From positions 1-64,000 of the forward strand of contig CACPCG010000001.1 of NCBI GenBank assembly GCA_902632305.1: a stretch of 64,000 nucleotides of DNA. The letters run 5' to 3'. The position numbers were made by a program, and so were the translations under genes. The notes beneath the pieces were generated by a model, which saw nothing but the letters and a program-made list of their open reading frames with translations, did not search any database and had not been told where the DNA came from. Below, piece after piece: positions 24,313 to 34,044 of the stretch. Position 1 is the first letter of the stretch, and each line of letters begins with the position of its first letter. The stretch is from an uncultured Gammaproteobacteria bacterium (lineage in GTDB: Bacteria > Pseudomonadota > Gammaproteobacteria > GCA-002705445 > GCA-002716945).

Positions 24313-25374
24313 TTACCTAATGTTTAAATAAGATTTATTTGATATCTCTGTCCATGAATTTATATTGTCCCGAAATTCTGTAAATGATAAGTAAATCTCT
24401 TTTGTTATTTCATCATGACTAGAAATATCACTCAGTATAGAATCAGATATTTCTCTTAGTGTCTTTAACACATCGTCAGGAAATTTCTTTATTTCAATAT
24501 TTGTCGATTTCAAAAAATTTAAAGCAATGTTATTTTTTGCTGTGTAGTCAGCCAACATGTCTATATTTACGGCTTTGCAAGCCGTATCGACAATTACTTT
24601 TAAATCTTCAGGTAAGCTTTGATAGGCATCCTTATTTATGATGCACTCTATGCTTGGTCCAGGCTCATGCCAACCAGGATAATAATAATACTTGGCTACT
24701 TTGTATAACCCAAATGCTCTGTCATTATAGGGGCCAACCCATTCTGTTGCATCAATAGCTCCTGTCTGCAAAGCAGTGAAAATCTCCGCACCAGGTAAAG
24801 TTACAGGAATACCCCCAGCTTTGGCTAGTACCTCACCGCCTAATCCAGGTATTCTCATTTTTAGACCACGCAAATCATTAATGCTATTTATCTCTTTATT
24901 AAACCAGCCACCCATTTGAACTCCAGTATTTCCAGCTGGTCGAGGGATAAGATTAAATCTCGAATAAAGTTTTTCCCAAAGTCTAATTCCATCATCATAA
25001 TACAACCATGCATTCATCTCCTGAGGTGTCAAACCAAATGGTACGGAAGAAAAAAACTGACAAGCCGGACTTTTACCCTTCCAATAATATGCTCCTGAAT
25101 GTCCAAGTTCAGCCCCTCCCTGAGAGACAAAATCAAACACTTCAAGCGGTGGCACTATCTCATTTGCGCCAAAAACTCTCACAGTTATCCTATTGTTAGA
25201 TAGTTTTGTGATTAAGTTTGCTAAATTTTCTGCTCCTACTCCTAATCCAGGAAAGTTCTTAGGCCATGAAGTGACCATTTTCCATTGACGCCTATCTAAG
25301 GCATATGATTTTTTAGACACGACCGTACCGGCAATAAGTCCAAGTAAGGTGTTTAGAAAGTTTCTTCTTTTCAT
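24313..25374 (-). CDS. TRAP transporter solute-binding protein (DctP family, TakP-like)
   Basis: A 353-residue periplasmic binding protein. The N-terminus KRRNFLNTLLGLIAG carries a twin-arginine-like motif (RRxFL), so export by Tat is plausible. The mature part starts near RRQWKMVTSWP. Motifs such as GAELGHSGAYYWKGK, GLKMRIPGLGGEVL and GAIDATEWVGPYND resemble the subgroup that binds 2-oxoacids and related carboxylates (TakP of Rhodobacter). This points to an organic acid but does not prove one. It is transcribed against its permease genes and lies 9 nt after uvrD, so it may be expressed with the uvrD operon. Confidence 0.88.
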   Translation of the reverse strand: MKRRNFLNTLLGLIAGTVVSKKSYALDRRQWKMVTSWPKNFPGLGVGAENLANLITKLSNNRITVRVFGANEIVPPLEVFDFVSQGGAELGHSGAYYWKGKSPACQFFSSVPFGLTPQEMNAWLYYDDGIRLWEKLYSRFNLIPRPAGNTGVQMGGWFNKEINSINDLRGLKMRIPGLGGEVLAKAGGIPVTLPGAEIFTALQTGAIDATEWVGPYNDRAFGLYKVAKYYYYPGWHEPGPSIECIINKDAYQSLPEDLKVIVDTACKAVNIDMLADYTAKNNIALNFLKSTNIEIKKFPDDVLKTLREISDSILSDISSHDEITKEIYLSFTEFRDNINSWTEISNKSYLNIR

Positions 25375-25383
25375 GTATGTTTT

Positions 25384-27576
25384 CTAATTTAAAAATTCAA
25401 GTTGAGAGTATGTTAAAACTAGCCATTTTTGCCCATAATTCTCGAAGTTAATTCTTAATTTTAAATCTTCATTTTTACCAGTATACTCCAGTATTATTCC
25501 TTGCCCAAACTTCATATGCCTCACTTTTTGCCCAACTCTTATATATGGCACAGTTTGGTTAAAGGAAAAATCAACATCCTGGTCTTGATTTAATGCCTCA
25601 TTATAATTCTCTTGATTATGAGAATTGAATTTAATACTTTGCTTCTTACTTGAATTTTTAACCGGCTGAAGCATATCATCAGGAATTTCGTCAATAAATC
25701 TCGAAGGTATAAAGAAACTTGAAGAGCCATGCATAAACCTACTATTAGAGTAACTTAAATAAAGTTTTCTCATTGCTCTTGTGATTGCGACATAACAAAG
25801 CCTTCTCTCTTCCTCCAAAAAACCTGGTGTAACGTTTCGATTCTCATTTGGAAATATACCTTCCTCTAATCCAGTGACAAACACAACAGGGAACTCTAAA
25901 CCCTTAGACATATGGATAGTCATTAATTGCACAGGATCCTCATTAACCTTAGATTGATACTCACCAGCTTCAAGAGATGCATTATCTAGAAAATCCTGTA
26001 TTAAATTTTCACTATCTGAGTTATTTATCGTGAATCTCTCAACTGTTGATATTAACTCATCAATATTTTCTTGCTTAGATAACGACTCTTCTGTTTTCTT
26101 AGATTCAAAATGTGTTGAGAAACCTGATAACTTGACAATTATAGATATAATATCTTTTAAACTCTCATTGCTTAATGATTCCTTTATATTATTGATTATA
26201 CTTTTATATGACATTATTGAGGACACAGCTCTTGTACTAAGCGCAGTAATGGATTCTAAATTATTTATTGATTCCCACATAGATTTATTATTTGTCTTTG
26301 CATAAAGACGAAGTGTACTTAGAGTTTTTTCCCCGAGACCTCTTGGTGGATTATTAATAGTTCTCTCGAAAGATGTATCATCGCTTTCATTAACAGCTAT
26401 TCGTAAGTAAGCAATGACATCTTTGATTTCTGCTCTTTCAAAAAACCTAAACCCACCAAATATCTTATAAGGGATAGACCTAGAATTTAGCTCCTCTTCT
26501 AATCGCCTTGATAGGAAATTTGACCTATAAAGTATGGCAATTTCTGATCTCTTAAAATCAGAGAGAGTTAATTCTTTTATTTTTTCAGCAATGAAGCCAG
26601 TCTCATCATCATCATTATATGCCTCATAAAGGTAAACAGGTTCTCCTTTAACTGATTCTGACCAAAGATTTTTCCCCATCCTGTTTGTATTATTTGATAT
26701 TAATTCATTTGCAACAGACAAAATAGAATTAGTAGAGCGATAGTTTTGTTCTAGTTTGAAAACTTCAACATTAGAAAATTGATCTGTAAAATATTTTATA
26801 TTTTTACTTCTTGCACCCCTCCACCCATAAATAGCTTGATCATCATCACCAACAGCATATAACGATCCATCTTTACCATTTAATAATTTGAGAAGCTCGA
26901 ACTGCAAAGCATTTGTATCTTGAAATTCATCCACCATAATATTTTTGAATCTTGTTGAGTAGTAATGGAGTATTTGTTGATTTTTTAATAACATTTCATA
27001 GGTCAGTAAAATCAAATCAGCAAAATCAACAGAATTTGTTTGCCTACATGCCAAATCATAATCCTTATATATTTCAATATAAACATTATCATCATAATCA
27101 CATTTATCATATCTCAGTCCTTTGTCTTTCTGTGAATTAATGAAACTTTGAAGATGTTTTGGTTCATACAAATTTTCATCTAGGTTTTTTTGTTTTATAA
27201 TTCTCTTAATCATCCTTAATTGATCTTGTGAATCTAAGATAGAGAAAAAATCTTTTATACCAGCTTCTTTCCAATGTATTTTTAGTATTCGTCTACAGAT
27301 ACCATGAAATGTTCCAAACCATAAACCTTGAGAGGACATACGTAACACCTTTTCTAATCTTTGCTTCATTTCATTAGAGGCTTTATTTGTAAATGTTAGT
27401 GCGAGAATATTACTTGGTTGTATTTTGAAATCCAATATTAATCTCTCTACTCTGTGAATCAAAACTCTTGTTTTACCGCTTCCAGCACCAGCAAGAATAA
27501 GTTTATTACCGAGAGAACAATTAACAGCCTTGACTTGCTGCTCATTAAGGTTAGAAGAGTTTTTATCAACTTCCAT
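25384..27576 (-). CDS. uvrD: DNA helicase II (UvrD)
   Basis: Superfamily 1A 3'-5' helicase for nucleotide-excision and mismatch repair, 730 residues (E. coli 720). Helicase motifs in order: AGAGSGKTRVL (I) near residue 31, LTFTNKASNEM (Ia), VDEFQDTN (II) near 215, GDDDQAIYGWRGA (III), QNYRST (IV), TIHMSKGLEFPVVF (V) and ITRAMRKLYLSYS (VI). The C-terminal Tudor-like domain (VRHMKFGQGII onward) is typical of UvrD/PcrA rather than Rep. The start overlaps ubiB by 11 nt, placing this repair gene at the end of the spoT-ubi run. Confidence 0.95.
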   Translation of the reverse strand: MEVDKNSSNLNEQQVKAVNCSLGNKLILAGAGSGKTRVLIHRVERLILDFKIQPSNILALTFTNKASNEMKQRLEKVLRMSSQGLWFGTFHGICRRILKIHWKEAGIKDFFSILDSQDQLRMIKRIIKQKNLDENLYEPKHLQSFINSQKDKGLRYDKCDYDDNVYIEIYKDYDLACRQTNSVDFADLILLTYEMLLKNQQILHYYSTRFKNIMVDEFQDTNALQFELLKLLNGKDGSLYAVGDDDQAIYGWRGARSKNIKYFTDQFSNVEVFKLEQNYRSTNSILSVANELISNNTNRMGKNLWSESVKGEPVYLYEAYNDDDETGFIAEKIKELTLSDFKRSEIAILYRSNFLSRRLEEELNSRSIPYKIFGGFRFFERAEIKDVIAYLRIAVNESDDTSFERTINNPPRGLGEKTLSTLRLYAKTNNKSMWESINNLESITALSTRAVSSIMSYKSIINNIKESLSNESLKDIISIIVKLSGFSTHFESKKTEESLSKQENIDELISTVERFTINNSDSENLIQDFLDNASLEAGEYQSKVNEDPVQLMTIHMSKGLEFPVVFVTGLEEGIFPNENRNVTPGFLEEERRLCYVAITRAMRKLYLSYSNSRFMHGSSSFFIPSRFIDEIPDDMLQPVKNSSKKQSIKFNSHNQENYNEALNQDQDVDFSFNQTVPYIRVGQKVRHMKFGQGIILEYTGKNEDLKLRINFENYGQKWLVLTYSQLEFLN

Positions 27577-29221
27577 GTAATGTCTTCTTTGGTTTAAAAC
27601 GGAGGATATAAAAAGATAATATTATACTAATAATATAATAGTAAAATTCATGCTGTTTTTGCAGCATTAGGTAGTAATTACCATAAATTATCAAGACAAT
27701 GCTAAGAATAAATAATAACCAAAAATTACGTATACTATTTCTAAGAATTATCTCTTCAATATCTCTAAGTTTATTTATGTTCTTTTCTAAATTTAGTTGA
27801 TCATTGTCAATAAGATTGGTTAACCTTCTTAGTGATGATGGCAGCTCTGGTAAAATATCCATAAGCTCGGAAGAACTTTTTTGTATCTTTTTTAGTACAG
27901 CTGACACACCTTTCTGTTTTCTCATCCATTTCTCGAGTATTGGCTTTGATGTTTTCCATAAATCAAGTTCTGGAGAAAATTCTCTCCCTAAACCTTCGGT
28001 GTACAGAAGAGTTTTTTGCATTAGAACTAATTGTGGCTGCACTTCTAGTTTAAATCTCCTAGCTGTATCAAACAAGCCAAGTATTATCTCACTTAATGAG
28101 ACATCTTTAATCGGTTTATCAAGCATTGATTCGCAATTATCTCTAATAGCTTTCTCTAAAAGCGAAATATTCGTATCCCTAGGAACCCACTCACATTCAA
28201 CATGTAGTCTTGCTACTCGCTCATAATCTCTATTGAAAAAAGCTACAAAATTCTCAGCTAAATATTTTTTATCAAAACTATTTAAAGAACCCATAATCCC
28301 AAAATCAACAAGGACAAACTGAATATTATCCTCACACTTCTGTATGAATATATTTCCAGGATGCATATCTGCATGAAAAAAATTATGCTCAAATACTTGA
28401 ACAAAGAATATTTCTACAGCATTAGTTGCTAATTTATCAAAATCTATATTATTTTTAATCAGCTCATCTTTATTATTAATTGGGATTGCAAAGGTTCTTT
28501 CCATTACCAAAACATTTTTAGTAACATATTTCCAATAGATTTCTGGTATGTAGACCAAAGATGATGAAGAAAAGTTTTCCCTTATTTTTTTTGCATTTAA
28601 TGATTCTTTGATTAAATCAGTTTCATCGTAAACTAACATCTCATAATCATTTACAACCTCTATTAGATGCATACGTTTGAATTCATCTGATAATGATGTC
28701 AAATACTCTGCAATAATCTTCATTAGTTTAATATCCTTTTCTATATCTTTTTTTATACCTGGTCGAACAACTTTGACAATTACATCTTTACCGTCTTTTA
28801 GTTTAGCCGAATGGACTTGTGCTATAGAGGCAGATGCTAATGGTATCTCATCAAAATTAGCAAATATCTCAGATAACTTTATGCTCAACTCTGATTCTAT
28901 AATTTGTTGTGATAGTTCGGTAGAAAATGGTTTTACATGATCTTGCAGTTTTGATAATTCATCTGCTATCTCGCTAGAGAGTAAATCTTTTCTCGTAGAT
29001 ATGACTTGCCCGAGTTTAACGAATATAGGGCCTAACTCTTCGAACATTAATCTTATTTTCTGTGGGCCGTTTTTTACTTTTTGTGTTCTAAACCAGTTCC
29101 ATGGTAAGAAGTAGAAATATGATTTATTTTTTACAAACTCAGAATCAACCAACATTTTGTCGACATCATATTTCATAAATAGATAAATAATTTGTAGTAC
29201 TCTTAGAAAGTTTTTTATCAT
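27566..29221 (-). CDS. ubiB: ubiquinone biosynthesis atypical kinase UbiB
   Basis: ABC1/ADCK/UbiB-family protein of 551 residues (E. coli 546) with ATPase activity needed for ubiquinone synthesis. Characteristic motifs: the KxGQ region FVKLGQVISTR near residue 68, the alanine-rich loop ASASIAQVHSA near 124, HADMHPGNIF near 285 and VDFGIMG near 308. Two C-terminal hydrophobic segments (about 495-540) anchor it to the inner membrane. It overlaps ubiJ by 4 nt (ATGA) and uvrD by 11 nt. Confidence 0.95.
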   Translation of the reverse strand: MIKNFLRVLQIIYLFMKYDVDKMLVDSEFVKNKSYFYFLPWNWFRTQKVKNGPQKIRLMFEELGPIFVKLGQVISTRKDLLSSEIADELSKLQDHVKPFSTELSQQIIESELSIKLSEIFANFDEIPLASASIAQVHSAKLKDGKDVIVKVVRPGIKKDIEKDIKLMKIIAEYLTSLSDEFKRMHLIEVVNDYEMLVYDETDLIKESLNAKKIRENFSSSSLVYIPEIYWKYVTKNVLVMERTFAIPINNKDELIKNNIDFDKLATNAVEIFFVQVFEHNFFHADMHPGNIFIQKCEDNIQFVLVDFGIMGSLNSFDKKYLAENFVAFFNRDYERVARLHVECEWVPRDTNISLLEKAIRDNCESMLDKPIKDVSLSEIILGLFDTARRFKLEVQPQLVLMQKTLLYTEGLGREFSPELDLWKTSKPILEKWMRKQKGVSAVLKKIQKSSSELMDILPELPSSLRRLTNLIDNDQLNLEKNINKLRDIEEIILRNSIRNFWLLFILSIVLIIYGNYYLMLQKQHEFYYYIISIILSFYILRFKPKKTLHGS

Positions 29222-29796
29222 AATTTATACTTCTTTATTAAGTTATCAGTTCTACTTTTGATATCGTCTACATCATCCAAAAATTTATTTATCTCACTCT
29301 TTGTAGGGAGAATTTTTAAATCATAAAGCAAATAATCTCTGAATTCATTTTCTCTCTCAGACAAACTAGATTTAACACTAGGAACAACACTTGTGTATAA
29401 TTTTTGTAATGTTTCAAAATAATCATTTCCAATGAAGTTTGATAGAAAATATTTTAATTCATCCGAATTCGATAAGAAGTTATTAAATTTGTTGGCTGTA
29501 TCGATATCGCCTTTAATTACAATATTTTTTGAAAATGATTCAGAGCCTTGCGTTATAACGAATAATAATAAATTAACCGTGGAGGATAATATTTCAACAT
29601 CTGGACTTCCTGCTTTTTCGTGAATTCTTATCGAGGATTCTTGAAATTCAATGATGATATCTTCTGAAATATCGGTCAGCGTCACCTTAATAATTTTATT
29701 ATTAAAGCTCTCAAAAAAATTTTCAGAGAGCGAATTTATGAATCGATCACTAGACAGAAATGTATTTATTTTTTCGTAAATTTTATTTTTTTCCAT
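29218..29796 (-). CDS. ubiJ: ubiquinone biosynthesis accessory factor UbiJ (SCP2 domain)
   Basis: A 192-residue lipid-binding scaffold of the Ubi complex, similar in size to E. coli UbiJ (201). The N-terminal SCP2-like domain ends with IKGDIDTANKFNNFL near residue 95, matching the GDI... block of UbiJ. A helical C-terminal region follows. Its position between ubiE and ubiB is the classical arrangement. The ATG at 29796 shares one base with the ubiE stop (TGATG), and a TTG one codon upstream is unlikely. Its partner UbiK is encoded at 15559-15783. Confidence 0.88.
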   Translation of the reverse strand: MEKNKIYEKINTFLSSDRFINSLSENFFESFNNKIIKVTLTDISEDIIIEFQESSIRIHEKAGSPDVEILSSTVNLLLFVITQGSESFSKNIVIKGDIDTANKFNNFLSNSDELKYFLSNFIGNDYFETLQKLYTSVVPSVKSSLSERENEFRDYLLYDLKILPTKSEINKFLDDVDDIKSRTDNLIKKYKL

Positions 29797-30539
29797 CAAG
29801 CTTTGTATCCTACATGAATCGTTACGATATCTCCAGGTAAAGACTCATGGTCCACTTTTATGAAGTTATTTTTTTTCATCAAATCGTCTAGCTCATTTGG
29901 TTTCAAGTAAGTTTTAATAGAATCAGACAGATACTGGTAACTCGCACTATCATTGGAAACTAATTTACCTATTTTAGGTATAATATAATCTGTATATTTT
30001 TCATAAATTTTTTTAATACTCTCATCTGATGGTGTTTTAAAATCCATTATTAATAACCGACCAGATGGTTTTAAAGATTTATATAAATTCCTCAAGGCTT
30101 CTTGTGGATTAGTAAAATTTCTAAATCCAAAAGCAATAGTAGCCAAACTAAATTGATTTTCAGAATTCAAATGCTCTACTTGAGTTTTTAAAAAAGTAAT
30201 ATTTTTAATAAACCCCTTATCTATTAACCTATTCTTACAAATAGTCAACATGTCATTATTTTCATCTAAACACGTAATTTTTATGTTCGATTTCATTCTA
30301 GCGATATTTAACGCAATGTCACCAGTACCGCATGCAACATCAAGCACATCGTCATCGTCTCTCAATTTTGCCTTCTGACAAAACCTATCTTTCCATAATC
30401 GATGTAGGCCAAATGACATAATATCATTCATAATGTCATACTTTTGAGAAACAGATGAGAACACAGCGGAGACTTTCTCCTGTTTTTCTTTACTAGGTAT
30501 CTCATCAAAACCAAATTTTGATTTGCCATTATCTTTCAT
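29796..30539 (-). CDS. ubiE: demethylmenaquinone/2-methoxy-6-polyprenyl-benzoquinol methyltransferase UbiE
   Basis: SAM-dependent C-methyltransferase of ubiquinone synthesis, 247 residues. Motifs: VFSSVSQKYDIMNDIMSFG near residue 26 (UbiE/COQ5 signature), the SAM-binding loop LDVACGTGDIA near 65, LDENNDML near 95 and TIAFGFRNF near 133 with the second family signature. The true ATG at 30539 overlaps the spoT stop by one base, so translation is probably coupled to the stringent-response gene upstream. Confidence 0.96.
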   Translation of the reverse strand: MKDNGKSKFGFDEIPSKEKQEKVSAVFSSVSQKYDIMNDIMSFGLHRLWKDRFCQKAKLRDDDDVLDVACGTGDIALNIARMKSNIKITCLDENNDMLTICKNRLIDKGFIKNITFLKTQVEHLNSENQFSLATIAFGFRNFTNPQEALRNLYKSLKPSGRLLIMDFKTPSDESIKKIYEKYTDYIIPKIGKLVSNDSASYQYLSDSIKTYLKPNELDDLMKKNNFIKVDHESLPGDIVTIHVGYKA

Positions 30540-32692
30540 CAACCCTTTTTTCTCTCTACTTTTAACACGAATTTATTTTTCTTGAGATTCCTTATTAATT
30601 TATCTAATGCCTTGAAGTTATCTATTGTAACAACAAATATCATAATATTATGCCCAGTTTGTTTTGAATCATCATACTGAACACTGATTATATCAGACTC
30701 ATATTGCGAAATTTCTGAAGAAATTGATGCCAAAACACCTCTTTGGTTTTCAACTTCTACTTTAATGCATGCATTAAAAGAATCCTCGATAGTCTCGTCC
30801 CATGCAAGATCTAATCTTTCATCAAATGGTCTTTTGTCATTTCTGATACTTTTGCATGTATTTCTGTGAACAACAATTCCTCTCTCTTGACTAATATGGC
30901 CAATAATATTATCACCAGGAATTGGGTAACAACATTTTGCGTAGGATAAAACTAGACCCTCAGTACCCCTAATACTTACACCTGTTCTTTTGGTTTTTTT
31001 CTCACTATCCATCTGTGGTGCTACTCTCATTGAAACCAGTTTTGCAATCCTTCTGCCTAAACCTATCTCACAATAAAGGTCATCGATGTTTTGGCATCTA
31101 TACTCTTGGAGAACAATATTCAAAGTTTTTGTGGGAATATCATCAATTGAGATATTGAAATTCTTAAGAGAGTTTTTGAGAAGCCTCTTGCCTAATAATT
31201 TTGCATCTTTCTTTTTAATAAGTTTGAGTGAAGCTCTTATTGAGTGCCTCGCTTTCTCAGTTACAGCAAAATTAAGCCAGCTAGGGTCAGGTCTGATGGT
31301 TTTTTTTGTAATAATTTCTATTCTTTGTCCACTTTTGAGTACTGCATTAGAAGAAACAGTCTTATCATCAATCTTTGCGGAGGAAAAATTATTACCAACA
31401 TCAGTGTGGATTGCATATGCATAATCAATTATTGTTGATTTTTTTGGTAGCTCAACGATTGCTCCTTTTGGAGTAAATACATAAACTTTGCCAGGATATA
31501 AATCAGCCTTTATGCTTCTGAGATACTCTTGCGGGTTTCCAGAATCTTTTTGAATAGTTAATAAATTAGTAATCCACTGTTGCTCTTGTGTATAATTTTT
31601 AATGAGTGGCTTAGCTTTTGTTTTGTAAAACCAATGAGAGGCAATTCCGGCTTGAGCCATTACATCCATTTCTTTTGTTCTAATTTGTAACTCTATGGGT
31701 AAACCATGAGGGCCAAGAATTGAAGTATGAAGTGATTGATAGCCATTAGATTTTGGTATTGCTATGTAATCTTTAAATCTCCCTGGTATTGGAGTATAGG
31801 TATTATGGACTACGCCAAGCGCTCTATAACAATTATCTACATTATCACACACTACCCTTACACCAAAAACATCATGAATATCAGAGAAACTGAGCTCTTT
31901 CTGTCTCATCTTCTTGTAAATTCCATACAGATGCTTCTCTCGAGCAATCACATCGGTTAAAATATTTTCATTTTGGAGCTTTTTCAAAATCACTTTCCTA
32001 ATTTTTTCCATGATTTCGTTTCTATTACCTCGAGATTTATGAAGCGCATTCTTTAAAATCTGGTATCTCATAGGATACATTGCTTTGAAAGATAGATTCT
32101 CTAACTCTTTATTTAAAGTATGAATTCCTAGTCTGAGAGCAATAGGCGCGTAGATCTCCAGGGTTTCACGGGCTTTTTTTGTCTTTTTTTCTTGACTCAA
32201 CGCTTCTATAGTTTCTAAGTTATTTTTTCTATCAGCTAGTTTAATTAAAATCACTCTTATGTCTTGACTCATAGCTAGAATCATTTTTCTAAGATTTGCA
32301 GCATCTGCTTCCTCATTAGAAGTAAAGTTAATTTTGTCAAGTTTGCTTACACCATCTACGAGCTCAGAGACTTTACTACCAAATCTTTTTGATAATGACG
32401 CTTTATCAATGGAGGTGTCTTCTATTACATCATGAAGAATTGCAGCCATTAATGTTTCATGATCCATTTGAAAGTCGGCTAAAATTGAAGCAGCAGACAA
32501 TGGATGATAAATGTAATCTTGACCATCTTTTCTTAACTGCCCAGAATGAGCCTCAGAAGCTAATTTGTAAGCTTTCTCAATCTTTTTAATTTGGTACGAG
32601 TTCAGATATTTATCTAATTTCTTTCTGAAATCAGGGAAGTTTTTTATATAATTACTTGATATCTGATATTCACTCCTTTTCCTATTATCCAT
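30539..32692 (-). CDS. spoT: bifunctional (p)ppGpp synthetase/hydrolase SpoT
   Basis: RelA/SpoT homologue of 717 residues (E. coli SpoT 702). The hydrolase HD domain is intact: IYHPLSAA near residue 60 and AAILHDVIEDT near 82-92, with the metal-binding His-Asp and Glu-Asp. The synthetase domain has RFKDYIAIPKSNGYQSLHT near 305-323. TGS (VYVFTPKG near 402 onward) and a C-terminal ACT domain (residues about 640-710) follow. Both activities seem likely. It follows gmk-rpoZ, a conserved gammaproteobacterial order, but instead of trmH/recG it is followed by ubiE with a one-base overlap. Confidence 0.95.
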   Translation of the reverse strand: MDNRKRSEYQISSNYIKNFPDFRKKLDKYLNSYQIKKIEKAYKLASEAHSGQLRKDGQDYIYHPLSAASILADFQMDHETLMAAILHDVIEDTSIDKASLSKRFGSKVSELVDGVSKLDKINFTSNEEADAANLRKMILAMSQDIRVILIKLADRKNNLETIEALSQEKKTKKARETLEIYAPIALRLGIHTLNKELENLSFKAMYPMRYQILKNALHKSRGNRNEIMEKIRKVILKKLQNENILTDVIAREKHLYGIYKKMRQKELSFSDIHDVFGVRVVCDNVDNCYRALGVVHNTYTPIPGRFKDYIAIPKSNGYQSLHTSILGPHGLPIELQIRTKEMDVMAQAGIASHWFYKTKAKPLIKNYTQEQQWITNLLTIQKDSGNPQEYLRSIKADLYPGKVYVFTPKGAIVELPKKSTIIDYAYAIHTDVGNNFSSAKIDDKTVSSNAVLKSGQRIEIITKKTIRPDPSWLNFAVTEKARHSIRASLKLIKKKDAKLLGKRLLKNSLKNFNISIDDIPTKTLNIVLQEYRCQNIDDLYCEIGLGRRIAKLVSMRVAPQMDSEKKTKRTGVSIRGTEGLVLSYAKCCYPIPGDNIIGHISQERGIVVHRNTCKSIRNDKRPFDERLDLAWDETIEDSFNACIKVEVENQRGVLASISSEISQYESDIISVQYDDSKQTGHNIMIFVVTIDNFKALDKLIRNLKKNKFVLKVERKKG

Positions 32693-32739
32693 AGTTAAAG
32701 TTTAATAGTTGCAAAGAGTTTATGGTAGTTTTTTAGGAT

Positions 32740-33303
32740 TTATTTTTCTTGAGTTTCCGAATCTTCTGTATTGATTGGTTCTGATTCAGATTCCTCTGAT
32801 AAGCTAACTGAGCTGTCTACCTTTTCATTTATGCCAGATAGGTTTGAACTATCGTCTGAAAAATCACTTGTTGCAGTAATGGTTTCCTCCGTTACTGGAG
32901 ATTCAGTTATAGAGGATTCAGTAATAGCTACCGGAGATTCAGATTCAGCAACTGTGCTTCCTGAAATAGGTAAGTCAGTATTGGAAGTGATAGCTGCAGA
33001 TGTCACATTGCTTTCACTGGTATTTTCACTCATCTGTTGAGTCAACTCTTCAACAATTTCCTCTTCGTTAACGCCATTAAAAAGCTTTGAGTCTGCGATT
33101 TGTTTATTACTAACTTCAAAATACTCAAGACCAATTTTTTTTTCAGCTATTTCCTTTAATGCAAGAACACTTGGTTTATTCTTAGAGTCTATATAGGACT
33201 CAGCCCCAGATGATAAATCTTTTGCTCTTTTACTTGCTAGTGTACAAATATCAAAAGCATTATCTATTTCTTCTATACAGTCCTCTATTGTTACCCTTGC
33301 CAT
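32740..33303 (-). CDS. rpoZ: RNA polymerase omega subunit with long acidic C-terminal extension
   Basis: Residues 1 to about 60 are a clear omega core (MARVTIEDCIEEIDNAFD, ASKRAKDLSSG, KPSVLALKEIAEKKIG), which helps assemble the beta' subunit. The protein is 187 residues against 91 in E. coli. From about residue 85 it becomes a low-complexity tail rich in Ser, Thr, Glu and Val with quasi-repeats such as ITESSITESPVTEETI. No stop or frameshift separates core and tail. The location between gmk and spoT is the standard one. The tail is probably disordered; its function is unknown. Cotranscription with gmk is likely. Confidence 0.9.
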   Translation of the reverse strand: MARVTIEDCIEEIDNAFDICTLASKRAKDLSSGAESYIDSKNKPSVLALKEIAEKKIGLEYFEVSNKQIADSKLFNGVNEEEIVEELTQQMSENTSESNVTSAAITSNTDLPISGSTVAESESPVAITESSITESPVTEETITATSDFSDDSSNLSGINEKVDSSVSLSEESESEPINTEDSETQEK

Positions 33304-33360
33304 AAATTACCTCACATAAATAAAGTGTTATTGTAACAGAATAATTTTACCAAACAATCT

Positions 33361-33993
33361 CTAACTCTTAAAATACTCAGTAATCTTCGAAGAAAATTTA
33401 TACTCTTCGAACACACTCGCTTTTGCAGCAAAAACAATTGTAATTATATCCGACAAAGCATTCAGAAATTTATCATTTTTCACTACGTAATCTGCAAATT
33501 TCGCATATTTAAGCTCACTTATTGATGATTCCATTCTTTTTTTTACAACCTCAGGCTTATCTTGACCCCTTAAGTTAAGTCTCTTCTCTAGTGTAGTTAT
33601 GTCGGGTGGAATAATATAGATAGAAATTGCTGAGGGAAAAATTTCTTTAATCCTCATCATACCCTTATAATCAATTTCGAGAATAACGTCTTTCCCAGTG
33701 TTTAAAAGCTCGAGTGTCTCTCTAATTCCTGTTCCATAGAAGTTGCCATATACATTCTGACTTTCTATAAAATCACCTAGTTTTTGTTTTTTAGAGAATT
33801 CATTTATAGATATAAAATTGTAATCAATACCATCAGTCTCAGATTCCCTTTTTTTTCTTGTGGTAAATGACACAGAATTTACTATAAACGGGCATAGACT
33901 GCACAAGGATTTGACTAATGATGTTTTTCCAGCACCAGATGGTGCACTTATTACAAATAGATTACGATTTTTTGGTAAATTAGGGTTATCCAT
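33361..33993 (-). CDS. gmk: guanylate kinase
   Basis: Phosphorylates GMP to GDP. The 210 residues match E. coli Gmk (207). Motifs: the P-loop SAPSGAGKTSLVKSL near residue 16, SFTTRKKRESETDGIDYNF near 42-60 (GMP binding), DVILEIDYKGM near 98 and RLNLRGQDKPE near 136. It leads the gmk-rpoZ-spoT-ubiEJB-uvrD run and is divergent from an unassigned membrane protein gene. The ATG is at 33991-33993. Confidence 0.97.
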   Translation of the reverse strand: MDNPNLPKNRNLFVISAPSGAGKTSLVKSLCSLCPFIVNSVSFTTRKKRESETDGIDYNFISINEFSKKQKLGDFIESQNVYGNFYGTGIRETLELLNTGKDVILEIDYKGMMRIKEIFPSAISIYIIPPDITTLEKRLNLRGQDKPEVVKKRMESSISELKYAKFADYVVKNDKFLNALSDIITIVFAAKASVFEEYKFSSKITEYFKS

Positions 33994-34044
33994 GTCTTTA
34001 TTTTTGAATTATAATACATATTACAATTTTTCAGGAGATAAAAT

